Below, piece after piece: positions 5,483 through 5,497 of a stretch of 5,497 nt of DNA. Source of the stretch: Clostridiales bacterium (GTDB lineage: Bacteria > Bacillota > Clostridia > Lachnospirales > CAG-274); NCBI GenBank assembly GCA_021203425.1, contig JAJQBF010000307.1:1-5497 (forward strand). Direction: 5' to 3'. A model generated the notes under the pieces. It saw only the letters and a program-made list of their open reading frames with translations. It was not told the origin of the DNA and did not search any database. How positions within the stretch are numbered: position 1 is the stretch's first letter; every line of letters starts with the position of its first letter. The position numbers were made by a program, and so were the translations under genes.

Positions 5483-5497
5483 AAATAAAGTAACGGC

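Noticed and set aside
5483..5497. Attachment site after the integrase
   Set aside because: Only 15 bases remain and no matching direct repeat was found in the window, so an att site cannot be supported.

Overview
The window looks like part of a small mobilizable genetic element in an AT-rich, low-GC Gram-positive bacterium, most likely a gut Clostridia member. Three things suggest this: strong AGGAGG-type ribosome binding sites before almost every gene, the codon usage, and a gene set (Arc-like regulator, small HTH protein, RecA-fold ATPase, MOBV relaxase, tyrosine integrase) typical of integrative mobilizable elements of Firmicutes. The species assignment is an inference. No conjugative secretion genes are visible, so the element would need a helper for transfer.

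Layout. Positions 1-134 (minus strand) hold the 5' end of an unrecognised gene that runs off the window. Positions 169-222 hold a regulatory-looking cluster of CGTCAT/ATGACG boxes. Positions 241-744 (minus) encode a ribbon-helix-helix regulator. A divergent intergenic region (745-915) carries a strong promoter, an inverted repeat over its -35 box and a perfect 16-bp palindrome. It drives a rightward operon: a small HTH/excisionase-like protein (916-1146), a small helical protein (1184-1480), a RepA-like AAA ATPase (1555-2547), two strong hairpins that form a candidate oriT (2561-2633), and a MOBV relaxase starting at GTG (2699-4228). After a 210-bp intergenic region with a second copy of the CGTCAT cluster and a long leader hairpin comes a tyrosine recombinase (4439-5482). 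That gene is broken by one in-frame TAG at codon 82, while all catalytic residues remain intact.

How it would work: the integrase, helped by the small HTH protein, would excise and integrate the element; the ATPase may support replication of the excised circle; the relaxase would nick the hairpin region upstream of its own gene for mobilization; and the RHH protein is the obvious candidate to control the operators. The most notable observation is a 53-bp imperfect inverted repeat (27 bp of it perfect) at 169-221 and 4249-4301. It places the same box array, in the same orientation relative to the downstream gene, in front of two outward-facing genes, the integrase and the truncated left gene. 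This suggests one regulator controls both flanks of the element.
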